Translations under genes and position numbers: made by a program
The notes under the pieces: model-generated
Seen by the model: the letters and a program-made list of their open reading frames with translations, nothing else
Database searches by the model: none
What the model was told of the DNA's origin: nothing
Shown: positions 9,574 to 19,379 of the stretch, one piece after another
How positions within the stretch are numbered: position 1 is the first letter of the stretch
Layout: each line of letters starts with the position of its first letter
Origin: Actinomycetota bacterium
GTDB taxonomy: Bacteria > Actinomycetota > Actinomycetes > Actinomycetales > Dermatophilaceae
Direction: 5' to 3'
DNA length: 64,000 bases
NCBI GenBank assembly: GCA_020160805.1
Contig: JAIUPO010000007.1
Location: 1 to 64,000, forward strand

Positions 9574-10238
9574 ACCTCAACCTGCTCGTGCAGGCCGTCA
9601 TGGATGGCGGTCAGGCACTCGATGGCGCGGGCCCGGTCAGCCTCGGTGAGGGGATGACCGCTGAAGCGCGCCTCGCGGTAGAGCTCGGCAAGTCCCTCGA
9701 TGGCGTCTTGGTCGATCTCGAAGCGCCGCAGGACGGTGCGCGTCACCTCGGCCGGCGTCTCCCAGGGCAGCGCCGGATGCCCGGCCGCCGCGATGGCGCT
9801 CTCCAATTCCTGCCAGCAGGCGATGATCGCATTGCTAGGGATGTCCTCACGCAAGCTGGCCAGCTGGTCCGGAGCCCCCGCGAGCACCGCCTCAGCAAAC
9901 GAAGGGCGTTCCAGCACAGGCGGTTCCGGGAGTCGGCGCCCGCGCAGTTCGCGAAGCAGCAACACGAGGACGCACAGGCCCACGGCCACCGCAAGCACGG
10001 TCAAGACGACTCGGATGGGGAACTCCGCGCCGGCTGGCCGGGCCTCCCCGGGGATGCTCGGCGTGGCCGGCGGGTCGTTCGGATTCGCTGTTGATTGCGA
10101 CGGCGGCGACAGCTCCTGACCGGCCTCATACGCCTTGCCGACCACGAAGACACTGCCGGCACCAGCCGTCCACAGGGAAAGCGCCAGCAGCAGGACGACA
10201 CCCAGAGACCACAGCGCGGTGCTGCGCGAGCGAGGCAT
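9570..10238 (-). CDS. DUF4129-like membrane protein
   Basis: A 222-residue protein. An N-terminal hydrophobic helix is followed by an extracytoplasmic Pro/Ser/Asn-rich stretch, a second helix (IRVVLTVLAVAVGLCVLVLLL), and a cytoplasmic C-terminal domain. That domain has the DUF4129 pattern: a Trp-Glu start (ACWQELESAI), PWETPAEVTRTVL, and LAELYREARFSGHPL. DUF4129 domains are found next to or fused with transglutaminase-like proteins in MoxR loci, but no transglutaminase is present here. It begins 14 nt after the valS stop and may be read through from valS. Confidence 0.8.
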   Translation of the reverse strand: MPRSRSTALWSLGVVLLLALSLWTAGAGSVFVVGKAYEAGQELSPPSQSTANPNDPPATPSIPGEARPAGAEFPIRVVLTVLAVAVGLCVLVLLLRELRGRRLPEPPVLERPSFAEAVLAGAPDQLASLREDIPSNAIIACWQELESAIAAAGHPALPWETPAEVTRTVLRRFEIDQDAIEGLAELYREARFSGHPLTEADRARAIECLTAIHDGLHEQVEV

Positions 10239-10252
10239 CGCCCCTCCGATCG

Positions 10253-12871
10253 TCAGGGTGTCGGGGCCACCAGCATGACATCGCGGATGGCGAGCTCCTC
10301 GCCCTCCGCATAGGTCACCTCTCCGGTGATCCGACCGGCCGCACGCAGGTCGCCTTCGCCGGCGCGGAGCTTGTCGAGGGTCGCCGCGGGGCCGGCAATG
10401 AGGATCTGCGAGACCTCGGTCCGCATGCCAACCTTGGCTTCGGACTTCGCTTTGCGCACGGCACCGAGGGCGGCGCCGACGGTCGTCAAGACGGCCGGAT
10501 CGCCGGGTTGGCCGAGCGCAAGTTCCTCAGCCTTCGGCCAGGTGGCGCGGTGCACCGAGCCCTCCTGCCACCACGACCAGACCTCCTCGGTGGCATACGG
10601 CAGGAAGGGCGCGAGCAGGCGCAGCAGCACCGAGAGCGCCAGCCGCAGCGCGGCGCGCGCCGACGGATCCCCGGCATGCGCACGGTCCTTGACCAACTCG
10701 ATGTAGTCATCGCAGAAGGTCCAGAAGAAGGTTTCGGTGGTGTCGAGCGAGCGGGTGTAGTCCCAGTTTTCGAAACCCACGGTCGCGTCGGCAACGATCT
10801 TGCCGAGCGTGGCGAGCATGGCGCGATCCAGCGGCTCGGTGACCACGGACGCCAGCCCCTGGCGCGGGGCGAGGTCGGGTTCGCCGAAGCCGAGGGCGAA
10901 CTTGCTCGCGTTGAGCAGCTTGATCGCCAGGCGCCGGCCGACCTTCATCTGGCCGATGTCGTATGCCGCGTCCGTCCCGAGCCGGCCGCTGGCCGCCCAG
11001 TAACGCACCGCATCGGCGGAGTGCTCCTTGACGACATCCTCGGGCGTGACGACATTGCCCTTGGACTTGCTCATCTTCTTGCGCTCGGGGTCGAGGATGA
11101 AGCCGGAGATCGCGGCATTGGTCCACGGCGCCGTGCCGTGCTCCCAGAACGAGCGGACGACCGTGGCGAAGAGCCAGGTCCGGATGATGTCGTGCGCCTG
11201 CGGACGCAGGTCCATCGGAAAGACCTTCTCGAAGATCGGGTCGCTGCCCGTGCCGTCGGCGGTGCGCCAACCGGCGGCAATCTGCGGGCTCAGCGAGGAC
11301 GTGGCCCAGGTGTCGAGCACGTCCGGGTCGCCCACAAAGCCGCCGGGTATGCCGCGCTGCTCCTCCGCATATCCCGCTGGCGGGTTCGCGGCCGGGTCGA
11401 CGGGCAGGTCGGCCTCGGCGGGCAGGATCGGGTGGTCGTAATCCGGCTCACCCTCGCCGTCGAGGGGGTACCAGACCGGGATCGGCACGCCGAAGAATCG
11501 TTGGCGCGAGACCAGCCAGTCGCCATTGAGGCCGGCGACCCAGTTGCTGTAACGGGCCTGCATGAAGGGCGGGTGGAAGGCGACGGTCTGGCCCATGCCG
11601 ATGAGCTTGGCGTTGAGGTCAGCCTCTCGCCCGCCATTGCGGATGTACCACTGGCGGCTGGTCACGATCTCGAGGGGCTTGTCGCCGCGCTCATAGAAAT
11701 TGGCCATCCGCTTGGTGGGTGTCGGCTCGCCGTCGAGATCGCCGCTCTCGCGCAGCGCCTCGACGATGGCCGCCCGCGCACTGAAGGCGGTCTTGCCGGC
11801 GAGCTGCTCCGCATACAACGTCTCGCCAGGGGTGCCCACGAGCCAGGCCGGGGTGTCCTGCTGCAGTCGGCCGGTGCGGGTGACGATTGAGCGGGTCGGG
11901 AGCTGCAGCTCGCGCCACCAAATCACGTCGGTGAGGTCACCGAAGGTGCAGCACATCGCGATGCCGGCACCCTTGTCCGGCTCGGCGGCCGGGTGAGCGA
12001 GCACGGGGATCTCGACCCCGAACAGGGGTGAGGTGACGGTGGTGCCGAAGAGGGCGGCATACCGCTCGTCGTCGGGGTGGGCGATGAGCGCGACGACGCT
12101 CGGGATCAGTTCGGGGCGAGTGGTCTCGATGTAGACCGGTCCGTTGGCGCTGTGGAAGGCGACGCGGTGGTAGTGCCCGGGGTACTCGCGCGCCTCCAGC
12201 TCCGCCTGCGCGACCGCGGTCTGGAAGGTGACATCCCACAGGCCCGGCGCCTCGGACTGATAGGCCTCACCGCGCTTGACATTGCGCAGGAAGGCCAGCT
12301 GGCTCGTCGCGCGCGAGTGATCGTCGATCGTGCGATAGCTGATCGACCAGTCAAGGCTGAAACCCATTCTGCGGAAAAGGGATTCGAAGGCCTCTTCGTC
12401 CTTAACCGTCAGCTCGTCGCACAGCTCAATGAAGTTCTGTCGGCTGATCGGCTTCTCGTCGGCGGCCTTGGTCGAGGTCGCCGTGCCGCGGTGCGGCGGC
12501 TCGAAGCCGGCGTCATAGTGCAGGGAAGCGTCGCCGCGCACGCCGTAGTAGTTCTGCACGCGCTTCTCGGTCGGCAGGCCGTTGTCGTCCCAGCCGATCG
12601 GATAGAAGACGTTGTAGCCCGCCATCCGCTTGTACCGCGCCATGCAGTCGGTGTGCGTGTAGCTGAAGACGTGCCCCATATGCAGGCTGCCGCTCGCAGT
12701 GGGCGGCGGGGTGTCGATGGAAAAGACCTTTGAGCGCTCCCCGGCGAGGGCGGCGTCCCGGTCGAATGCGTAGGTGCCCTGCTCACGCCATACGGCGCCC
12801 CACTTCTCCTCCAGGCCGTCGAGCGTGGGCCGCTCGGGGAGGGCAGGGGGCTGCGGGGCAGGGGTGGTCAT
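10253..12871 (-). CDS. valS: Valyl-tRNA synthetase
   Basis: Class I synthetase charging tRNA-Val in the cytoplasm, 872 residues. The HIGH-type motif is SGSLHMGHVF, the KMSKS loop is KKMSKSKGN, and the editing (CP1) domain and anticodon-binding helices are in place. It lacks the long C-terminal coiled-coil arm of E. coli ValS and ends after the DALR-type helices plus a small beta segment (ELAIRDVMLVAPTP). This form is seen in some actinobacteria. I chose the ATG at 12871 (MTTPAPQPPALPERP). An in-frame ATG at 12889 is a possible alternative; the frame further upstream runs into the divergent UDG gene and is not credible. No T-box was seen upstream, unlike ileS in this window. Confidence 0.95.
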   Translation of the reverse strand: MTTPAPQPPALPERPTLDGLEEKWGAVWREQGTYAFDRDAALAGERSKVFSIDTPPPTASGSLHMGHVFSYTHTDCMARYKRMAGYNVFYPIGWDDNGLPTEKRVQNYYGVRGDASLHYDAGFEPPHRGTATSTKAADEKPISRQNFIELCDELTVKDEEAFESLFRRMGFSLDWSISYRTIDDHSRATSQLAFLRNVKRGEAYQSEAPGLWDVTFQTAVAQAELEAREYPGHYHRVAFHSANGPVYIETTRPELIPSVVALIAHPDDERYAALFGTTVTSPLFGVEIPVLAHPAAEPDKGAGIAMCCTFGDLTDVIWWRELQLPTRSIVTRTGRLQQDTPAWLVGTPGETLYAEQLAGKTAFSARAAIVEALRESGDLDGEPTPTKRMANFYERGDKPLEIVTSRQWYIRNGGREADLNAKLIGMGQTVAFHPPFMQARYSNWVAGLNGDWLVSRQRFFGVPIPVWYPLDGEGEPDYDHPILPAEADLPVDPAANPPAGYAEEQRGIPGGFVGDPDVLDTWATSSLSPQIAAGWRTADGTGSDPIFEKVFPMDLRPQAHDIIRTWLFATVVRSFWEHGTAPWTNAAISGFILDPERKKMSKSKGNVVTPEDVVKEHSADAVRYWAASGRLGTDAAYDIGQMKVGRRLAIKLLNASKFALGFGEPDLAPRQGLASVVTEPLDRAMLATLGKIVADATVGFENWDYTRSLDTTETFFWTFCDDYIELVKDRAHAGDPSARAALRLALSVLLRLLAPFLPYATEEVWSWWQEGSVHRATWPKAEELALGQPGDPAVLTTVGAALGAVRKAKSEAKVGMRTEVSQILIAGPAATLDKLRAGEGDLRAAGRITGEVTYAEGEELAIRDVMLVAPTP

Positions 12872-12947
12872 GGTTCGCGATTCTTTCATCCCGTATGCCG
12901 TGCCCTCGACCAGTTTTGGGCCGCCGTGGGCGTGAGATGGTGCGGCC

Positions 12948-13793
12948 ATGGTCGATGTGCTGCCCCACCCGCTGACTGGGCAAGGCTTCCGGTCGCCGGT
13001 GCCGCCGGGGAGCGGGTGGCCGGGGGATCCGGCGACAGCCGAGACGCCGGTGGCCGCGACGGCGGGGGATGTGGTGGCCGTGGCGGCCGGCTGCGCCACC
13101 GTCGAGGAACTGAGCGAGCGGTTGTCGGTATGCCGTGCCTGCCCGCGCCTGGTCGCGTGGCGGGAGAGGGTGGCGGTCGAGAAGCGGGCGGCATACGCAG
13201 GGCAGCCCTATTGGGGCCGGCCCGCGCCGTCCTTCGGCGATCGCGAACCGTCCGTCCTGATCGTCGGGCTCGCCCCGGCTGCCCATGGCGCGAACCGGAC
13301 GGGTCGAATGTTCACCGGCGACCGCTCCGGGGATTGGTTGTATGCGGCCCTGCACCGCACCGGCTTCGCCAACCAGGCCACGTCTGTGGCCGCGGGGGAT
13401 GGGTTGATGCTGCATGGCATCCGGATCACGGCGACCGCGCATTGCGCGCCCCCGGACAACAAGCCGACGGCGCTGGAGAAGCAGACGTGTGCACCGTGGC
13501 TCGACCGCGAACTCGAGCTCGCGGACAGCGTGCGCGCGATCGTCGCGCTTGGAGGAATCGGTTGGGATGCAACGCTTTCGGCGGCCCGCAGGCTGGGGTG
13601 GCAGGTGCCCCGACCCAAGCCGCGCTTCGGCCACGGCGCCGAGGCAACGCTGGTGCGGGCCGATGGCGTGAGCGTTACGCTGCTCGGCAGCTATCACGTC
13701 AGCCAGCAGAACACCTTCACCGGGCGCCTGACCGAGGCGATGCTGGATGCCGTCCTGCTCCGGGCGCGCTTTGTCTTCCTCAGTAGTCTTTGA
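12948..13793 (+). CDS. Family 5 uracil-DNA glycosylase (UdgB-like)
   Basis: A 281-residue base-excision-repair enzyme removing uracil and related damaged bases. It has the family 5 motif [20 protein letters not shown], which lacks the polar Asp/Asn seen in family 4, and motif [14 protein letters not shown]. Four cysteines for a 4Fe-4S cluster are present: CRACPR near residue 62, AHCAPP, and QTCAPW. The first about 45 residues are a variable Pro/Ala-rich lead. It is divergent from valS with about 76 bases between starts and lies at the edge of a repair-rich stretch (SNF2 helicase, RecBCD, ExoIII). Confidence 0.92.
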   Translation: MVDVLPHPLTGQGFRSPVPPGSGWPGDPATAETPVAATAGDVVAVAAGCATVEELSERLSVCRACPRLVAWRERVAVEKRAAYAGQPYWGRPAPSFGDREPSVLIVGLAPAAHGANRTGRMFTGDRSGDWLYAALHRTGFANQATSVAAGDGLMLHGIRITATAHCAPPDNKPTALEKQTCAPWLDRELELADSVRAIVALGGIGWDATLSAARRLGWQVPRPKPRFGHGAEATLVRADGVSVTLLGSYHVSQQNTFTGRLTEAMLDAVLLRARFVFLSSL

Positions 13794-13952
13794 GAAAGTG
13801 CACGAGTGCGTGCTAGCCCCACTCATGGGTCAGAAACTCTTCAAAATCCTAGTCAGTGCAGGTTTTGGTATTCCATCGTTCCTGGTCGCTCAACCGGCGC
13901 TAAGTCACGCCTCCCTGGCAGAGTTCCGTCACTCTTGTGTCGAGGTAAGTGA

Positions 13953-14234
13953 TGGAATGATGGTTTTCCACTATCTCGTGACCCGAAGACACCCGCCGGG
14001 CCGCACGCGTACATCGGAGACGTTGGATCGTTGGAATGGTGGATCATCGCCGACGAGGATCCTCGAAAGCCCGTCAAGAATTTAGGATCAAGTCCCTACG
14101 CGACATTGAAAGAAGAGCTGGCGTCCTTCCCTCACGATCGAATTCTCGTCGCCATTGACGGCCCAGCGGATCTTGAATCGACGGTACTCCCCGCAGCCAA
14201 GACGTCCGTCAGGATCACGCACCAGGACAGGTAG
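13953..14234 (+). pseudogene. Probable gene remnant in an AT-richer patch
   Basis: The stretch between the UDG gene and the SNF2 gene (13794-14254) is visibly less GC-rich than its flanks and does not show the third-position G/C preference of its neighbours. One frame, open from 13953 to the TAG at 14232-14234, reads like real protein: DGFPLSRDPKTPAGPHAYIG, then EWWIIADEDPRKP and ILVAIDGPADLES. It has no good start: an in-frame TGA at 13950 precedes it, and the only initiator is TTG at 14031. A second frame reads into the same place from 13747 to 14085, so a frameshifted remnant of one small foreign gene is the simplest reading. No family was recognised. Confidence 0.35.
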
Positions 14235-14254
14235 CCACTCGGCTCCATGCAAGC

Positions 14255-17200
14255 TCAGTCAGACTCGAGCAGAGCGCGGATGTCGTCGGCCGTGATTTGC
14301 CCGGACATCGAGCCGCCATCGTCGATGACCCGGTCGAAGAGGTCCTTCTTGCGGCGCTGAAGCTCGACGACCTTCTCCTCGATCGTGCCCTCGGAGATCA
14401 ACCGATAGACCATCACCATCCGGGTCTGACCGATCCGGTGCGCCCGGTCGATCGCCTGCGCTTCCGCCGCAGGATTCCACCACGGGTCCAGCACGAAGAC
14501 ATAGTCGGCCTCGGTCAGCGTCAATCCGACGCCGCCTGCCTTGAGGGAGATCAAGAAGGCGGTTGCCTCGCCGGACTTGAAGCGATTGATGACCTCGGCG
14601 CGGTTTCGCGTTGAGCCGTCCAAATACTCGGTGCTGATCCCCGCGTCGGTTAGGTGGTCCTGGACGCGATGCAGGAAGGAGGTGAACTGACTGAACACCA
14701 AGGCGCGATGTCCCTCGGCCTGCAACTCCAGCAGCTGCTCGACCAAGGCCTCGACCTTGGCCGGCGGCGCCGCATTGGCGAATTTCTCCGGGTCGACGAG
14801 GGCCGGATCGAGCGCCAACTGCCGCAGTCGGGTCAACGCGGCAAGGATCGCCACCCGGTTGCCCACCGGGTCATCGAGCAGACCGAGCACCCGCTGCCGC
14901 TCGCGCTGGAGGTACTGGTCATACAACCGGCGATGCGCAGGGCCGAGTTGGACGGTGAGACTCTGCTCCTGCTTCTCCGGCAGATCGCTCGCGACGGTCT
15001 CTTTGGTGCGACGCAACATCAGCGGGCGGATCCGCCGGCGCAGACGGTCGAGGAGTTCGGGGGAGTCGCCATTCTCGATGGGGCGGCGGTAGTGCTCGGT
15101 GAACCGGTCGGCGCGCGGGTAAAGCCCCGGCGCGACGAGTGCCAGCAGCGACCACAAGTCCATCAGCGAGTTCTCGAGCGGCGTGCCCGTCATCGCGAGT
15201 CGGAAGGGCGCGCGGAAGGTGCGCAGCACGTGATGTGTCTTGGCCTGATGGTTCTTGACGAATTGCGCCTCGTCGAGGATCAGCCCGCGCCAGTCCACCC
15301 CCGCGAACTCTTCACCATCAATGCGGGCCACGGCATATGACGTGACCACGAGGTCCGCGTCCGCCACGACCTCGCCCACGGGGATGGCTCGACGTTTGGT
15401 GGTTTCCCCAAGAACGACCACCCGCAGGTCAGGCGCGAACCGGGCCGCCTCGCTGGCCCACACGCCGAGCATGCTCGTCGGGGCGACGACGAGTATTGGA
15501 TTGGCGAGTTCGCCTGCGGCACGGACCTTTTCGATCAGCGCGAGCGTCTGCACTGTCTTGCCGAGTCCCATATCGTCGGCGAGGATGCCGCCGAGCCCGG
15601 CCTCCCAGATCGCGTTGAGCCAGGCATAGCCGTCGAGTTGGTATGGCCGCAGGGTCGCCTGCAAACCCTCGGGCGGCGGCGGTGGCGCGTCGTCGGCCAG
15701 GCGGCGAAGGCGCTCGACGCTCTCATTCCACGCGGCGCTATCGACATTGGCGAGGCCGATCTCGGCCAGCTCGTCCCAGAGGCCCACGTGATAACGCGAA
15801 AGACGCAGCGGGGCACCAGGATCGACGAGCTGGCGAGCCTCAGCGACCAGGTGGCGCAGGCTGTCCAGGGCCGGATCGTCGAGGCGGAACCAGGTGCCGG
15901 AGTCGAGCAGCAGGGCATCATCGCCGGCGGCGAGAGCACGCAGCAGTTGCTCAAGCGGCACCGACTCTTGACCGACGCTGACGCGCACCTGCAAGTCGAA
16001 CCAATCGGTGCGGCCGTCGCTCGTGTCGCTCAGTCCGATGTCGATGACGGGGGCTTCGCGGGCCTCTTCATAGCCGGTGAGTTCGTCCTCGATGATGAGG
16101 TGAATATCGGGTTCGATCTCCAGGTCCGGCAAGACCTCGGTGGTGAAGCGCACGGCTGGCATCCCGTGCAGGACAACGCGATTGGCCAGATCCCAATAGC
16201 CGGAGTATGCCGTCCCTCGCCGGTGCCGCGCGCTGGGGATCGCGTCCAGCACAGCGAGGCTCTCGATGAGCGCCTGCTCGCGTTGTCGATCACGGGGGAG
16301 GGGGATCGAATCGTCCGCCGTGAGCAGCGCGCCGGAGGGGGCGGCATACGCGACATCGAAACGCAGCTCGAGGTGGGTGGGCATCGGCTGCCCCACCCGG
16401 ATGCGGAGAACGGGGCGCGGCTGCTCCGGGATGGACACGCTGTCGTCGTGACTTGTGACGCGGGCGTGGTCGCGCAGCCGGGGGAGATAGAGGTTGACGA
16501 AGCGCTCGGTGTCCGCGCCGGGGATTCGCAATTGGCGCTGGTTGACCAAGAGCTCCGCGAGGTTCGGGTCCAGCTCGGTCTCGAGCGGGACCAGCACGAG
16601 GCCGTCGCGGGTCGTGACGCTTAGCCCGTGGGGCGGGTCACCGAGCACGGTGATGCCGCGGACTTCACCCAAGGCGGTGGCCGTGTCCAATGAGGTGGTC
16701 AGGACGATCTCACCGTCGTCGCGATGGACATCCAGGACGATGCGCGCGGCTTCGGGCGCGAGCGCGATCTCACCGACCACATTGCTGCCCGGCACCAGTT
16801 CGACCCCGGCCTCGGCCGCTTGGCGCAGCAGCGGCCAGACCCGATTGCCGAGGGCTCCGAGGTAGATCTCGCTCTGGGAGTAGAAGTAGCCGTCCCGACC
16901 GCCGGTGAGGCGATGCAGGTCGTGGATGGCCTTCAAAGCGGCTGCCTGACGGCGATTCATGGGCATCCGCGGGTTCGTCGTCGCGATCTCGCCCCACGTG
17001 AAATTCCGGGCCCAGGTGCCGGTCTTGGTCTGGCGGGTGGGCCGAATCGCGATGCGCGGCGGGCCCATCATCGTGCGGTAATTGGCGGCCACCGGCAACG
17101 GGTCGATGATCAGCCCGAGTCCTGGTCCGGTGTCGACCGGCTCCTGCTTGTCCTCGATGAGCTTGCGCAGTGTGCGTTCCCAGCCAGGTGTCGTCGGCTC

Positions 17201-17533
17201 GGCGTGAGCATCCCGGAAACGCTGGCGGGCATGCAGCAGCAGCGCGACGGCGTGCTTGCAGTCGGTGCGCACCGGGCAACTACACCGGGAAGCCCACACG
17301 GTCGCGGTATGGGTCCCCGCGCCGACGGTGATCAGCGTTTGGTATGGCCGCGCGCTGGAGCCCTCGATCTCCGCGAGCAGCATCCGGCCGCGGTCGGCGC
17401 TGGTGAGGGAGCGGATCATCCCGGACTCGGCATACCCCCGGCCGCGCTCGAAGGTGGCCGCGTCCACGCGGGCACGGATGGCCTCATCGGTGAGGCCGCC
17501 GAGCCAGTCGGCGCCGGCCAATGAGTCCATCAT
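14255..17533 (-). CDS. SWI2/SNF2 family helicase with SWIM zinc finger
   Basis: A 1092-residue DNA-dependent ATPase. A SWIM zinc finger lies near residue 85 (SRCSCPVRTDCKHAVALLL, CxC...CxH). After a long middle region comes the SNF2 core: motif I DDMGLGKTVQT, motif II LILDEAQF, TGTPLENSLMDLWSLL, and the C-terminal helicase half with VFSQFTSF, DPWWNPAAEAQAIDRAHRIG and QTRMVMVYRL. Bacterial SWIM-SNF2 (HepA/RapA-like) proteins remodel protein-DNA complexes and are linked with transcription recycling, repair or defence. The double ATG at 17533/17530 is the likely start; the open frame beyond it lies over recD and is a shadow. Only 44 bases separate it from the recD stop, so cotranscription with recD is plausible. 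Confidence 0.93.
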   Translation of the reverse strand: MMDSLAGADWLGGLTDEAIRARVDAATFERGRGYAESGMIRSLTSADRGRMLLAEIEGSSARPYQTLITVGAGTHTATVWASRCSCPVRTDCKHAVALLLHARQRFRDAHAEPTTPGWERTLRKLIEDKQEPVDTGPGLGLIIDPLPVAANYRTMMGPPRIAIRPTRQTKTGTWARNFTWGEIATTNPRMPMNRRQAAALKAIHDLHRLTGGRDGYFYSQSEIYLGALGNRVWPLLRQAAEAGVELVPGSNVVGEIALAPEAARIVLDVHRDDGEIVLTTSLDTATALGEVRGITVLGDPPHGLSVTTRDGLVLVPLETELDPNLAELLVNQRQLRIPGADTERFVNLYLPRLRDHARVTSHDDSVSIPEQPRPVLRIRVGQPMPTHLELRFDVAYAAPSGALLTADDSIPLPRDRQREQALIESLAVLDAIPSARHRRGTAYSGYWDLANRVVLHGMPAVRFTTEVLPDLEIEPDIHLIIEDELTGYEEAREAPVIDIGLSDTSDGRTDWFDLQVRVSVGQESVPLEQLLRALAAGDDALLLDSGTWFRLDDPALDSLRHLVAEARQLVDPGAPLRLSRYHVGLWDELAEIGLANVDSAAWNESVERLRRLADDAPPPPPEGLQATLRPYQLDGYAWLNAIWEAGLGGILADDMGLGKTVQTLALIEKVRAAGELANPILVVAPTSMLGVWASEAARFAPDLRVVVLGETTKRRAIPVGEVVADADLVVTSYAVARIDGEEFAGVDWRGLILDEAQFVKNHQAKTHHVLRTFRAPFRLAMTGTPLENSLMDLWSLLALVAPGLYPRADRFTEHYRRPIENGDSPELLDRLRRRIRPLMLRRTKETVASDLPEKQEQSLTVQLGPAHRRLYDQYLQRERQRVLGLLDDPVGNRVAILAALTRLRQLALDPALVDPEKFANAAPPAKVEALVEQLLELQAEGHRALVFSQFTSFLHRVQDHLTDAGISTEYLDGSTRNRAEVINRFKSGEATAFLISLKAGGVGLTLTEADYVFVLDPWWNPAAEAQAIDRAHRIGQTRMVMVYRLISEGTIEEKVVELQRRKKDLFDRVIDDGGSMSGQITADDIRALLESD

Positions 17534-17577
17534 CCCAACATATCTCTGCTCGGCGCGTGCGCGAAAAGGCCGGCTCG

Positions 17578-19326
17578 TCAGGGCCGCAGCCGGGCGGCGA
17601 GGCCCGATGCGCGCTGGATTCGCTGGCTTAACCCAAGACGGAAGGCCTCGGGCGAGCCGATGATCGTTACCTGCTCCTGGGCCCGGGTCACCGCGGTGTA
17701 GGTGAGCTCGCGGGTCAGCAGTGGCGAGTCGAGATCGGGCAGGATTACCGTCACCCGCCGCGCCTGGCTGCCTTGGCTCTTGTGCACGGTGGCGGCATAC
17801 ATCGTCTCGACGTCGGCGAGCCGGGCGGCGGCCAGTTCCCGGGGGCGAGCGCCGGAGTCGAAGGTCGCCACGAGTCGCCCATCGCGGCGCAAGACCACCC
17901 CCGTGTCCCCATTGAAGAGGTCCATGGCGTAGTCGTTCTTGGTGACCAGCAGTGGGCGTCCGGCGAAGTTGGGCACATAGAAGTTGTCGCCGGTTTCCTC
18001 CGAAAGCCATTGCAGGATCTGGCGATTCCACGCGCCGACCCCGCGAGGTCCGCTGCGATGAGCACACAGAAGCCGGTGCTCACCGAGGGCCGCGAGGGCG
18101 GAGGCTGCGTCCCCCGCGCGGGCGTGATGACGCAGATCGATCGCCGCTTGGACCATCAAGGCCCGGCGCGGCGTGGCATCGGGAATCAACTCCACGGCCG
18201 GCTCGCCGGAGTCCAGCAATGTCAACGCGGTCGAGTCATCACCCTCCCGGATTGCCTGCGCCAGGTTGTGGATGGCGCCGTCGTATCGATAGGTCCGCCC
18301 CAGGCGGGCGACGATCTGTCGCGGGCTCGGGTCCAGGCCGGTCACGAGGTCGGAGAGCACGGCACCCGCCTCGACCGAGGTCAACTGGTCGGGATCGCCG
18401 ACGATGATCAGGCGGGTGTCGGGCCGCAGCGCCTCCAGCAAGCGGGCCATCATCGTCAGCGAGACCATCGATGCCTCATCGAGGACCACGACGTCATGCG
18501 GCAGCCGGGCTCCCGCGTGATGAGCGAAGCGGCTCGTGGACCCCCGCCGCCAGCCGAGCAGCCGGTGCAGGGTGGAGGCTGCCGGCATTGGCAGTCGGCC
18601 GCGATCGGCATCGGGTAAGCGCTCGGCTGCTCCCTCGAAGGCTTCTTGCAGCCGGGCGGCGGCCTTGGCCGTTGGCGCAGCGAGCGCGATCCGAGGCGTC
18701 CGGTCACGGCGGACGGCCGCTTGCTCCACGAGCAGGGCGAGGATGCGCGCCACCGTGGTTGTCTTGCCGGTTCCTGGTCCGCCCGTCACGACGACCGTGC
18801 GCTCTCGGGTGGCCAGGGCGGCGGCGGTGCGCTGGTCCGCGTCGTCCGCGTGTGGGAAGAGCCTGGCCAGGCCCGCGTCCAGAACCTGTTCGTCGACCGG
18901 GGGCGCGGGTGCGTCGCGGCGGGCGGTGATGGTGTGGGCGACCTGCTTCTCTTGGTCGTGATAGCGCTCGAGATACAGCAGCCCCTGGTCTTCGACGAGG
19001 ACGCCCGCCGCCACGAGACGACTGTCGCAGACCTGTTGCAGCCACGCCTGTGGATCGGCGGGCCACGCAAAATCCGGGTTGATGAGGTGCACCCGCGTCA
19101 GGTCTACGGCCACCGAACCGGTCCGGACCGCGCGCGTGGCCAGGGCCAGCGCCAGTGCGGCCTCGACGTCTCGTTCGCCGGAGAGTGCGCTGAGGCGACG
19201 GGCGACGTGCACATCGGCGGCGTGCAGGATTCCCCGTTCGTTGGCCTCGCCGAGCACTCCGCTGGCCCGTGTCGCCCGGCGCCGGTCGAAGCGCTCCAAC
19301 TCCTCTCCCGGTGGGGTCGAGTTCAT
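17578..19326 (-). CDS. recD: Exodeoxyribonuclease V alpha subunit (RecD helicase)
   Basis: A 582-residue superfamily 1B 5'-3' helicase, the fast motor of RecBCD. Walker A is GGPGTGKTTT; motif II/III regions read VVLDEASMVSLTMMARLL and LIIVGDPDQL. The C-terminal UvrD-like motif is ATVHKSQGSQ, followed by LTYTAVTRAQEQV. The ATG at 19326 begins MNSTPPGEELERFD, in line with the short RecD N-terminus that contacts RecC. recB and recC are in the same orientation further upstream (23827 and 27234 starts). Recombination and end-processing of double-strand breaks is the expected role. A plus-strand acetyltransferase gene interrupts the usual recB-recD adjacency. Confidence 0.93.
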   Translation of the reverse strand: MNSTPPGEELERFDRRRATRASGVLGEANERGILHAADVHVARRLSALSGERDVEAALALALATRAVRTGSVAVDLTRVHLINPDFAWPADPQAWLQQVCDSRLVAAGVLVEDQGLLYLERYHDQEKQVAHTITARRDAPAPPVDEQVLDAGLARLFPHADDADQRTAAALATRERTVVVTGGPGTGKTTTVARILALLVEQAAVRRDRTPRIALAAPTAKAAARLQEAFEGAAERLPDADRGRLPMPAASTLHRLLGWRRGSTSRFAHHAGARLPHDVVVLDEASMVSLTMMARLLEALRPDTRLIIVGDPDQLTSVEAGAVLSDLVTGLDPSPRQIVARLGRTYRYDGAIHNLAQAIREGDDSTALTLLDSGEPAVELIPDATPRRALMVQAAIDLRHHARAGDAASALAALGEHRLLCAHRSGPRGVGAWNRQILQWLSEETGDNFYVPNFAGRPLLVTKNDYAMDLFNGDTGVVLRRDGRLVATFDSGARPRELAAARLADVETMYAATVHKSQGSQARRVTVILPDLDSPLLTRELTYTAVTRAQEQVTIIGSPEAFRLGLSQRIQRASGLAARLRP

Positions 19327-19379
19327 CGCGGGCCCCTGGGTAGCGTGCCTGCGTGCCAGCATCTGAGGATCACCGCGCC

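Noticed and set aside
12872..13099. Longer valS N-terminus
   Set aside because: It would overlap the start of the UDG gene, has no synthetase similarity, and ATG 12871 begins the conserved ALPERP segment.
13747..14085. 112-codon plus-strand frame running out of the UDG gene
   Set aside because: It begins inside the UDG coding sequence in another frame, and only its last part overlaps protein-like text; better explained as part of a frameshifted remnant.
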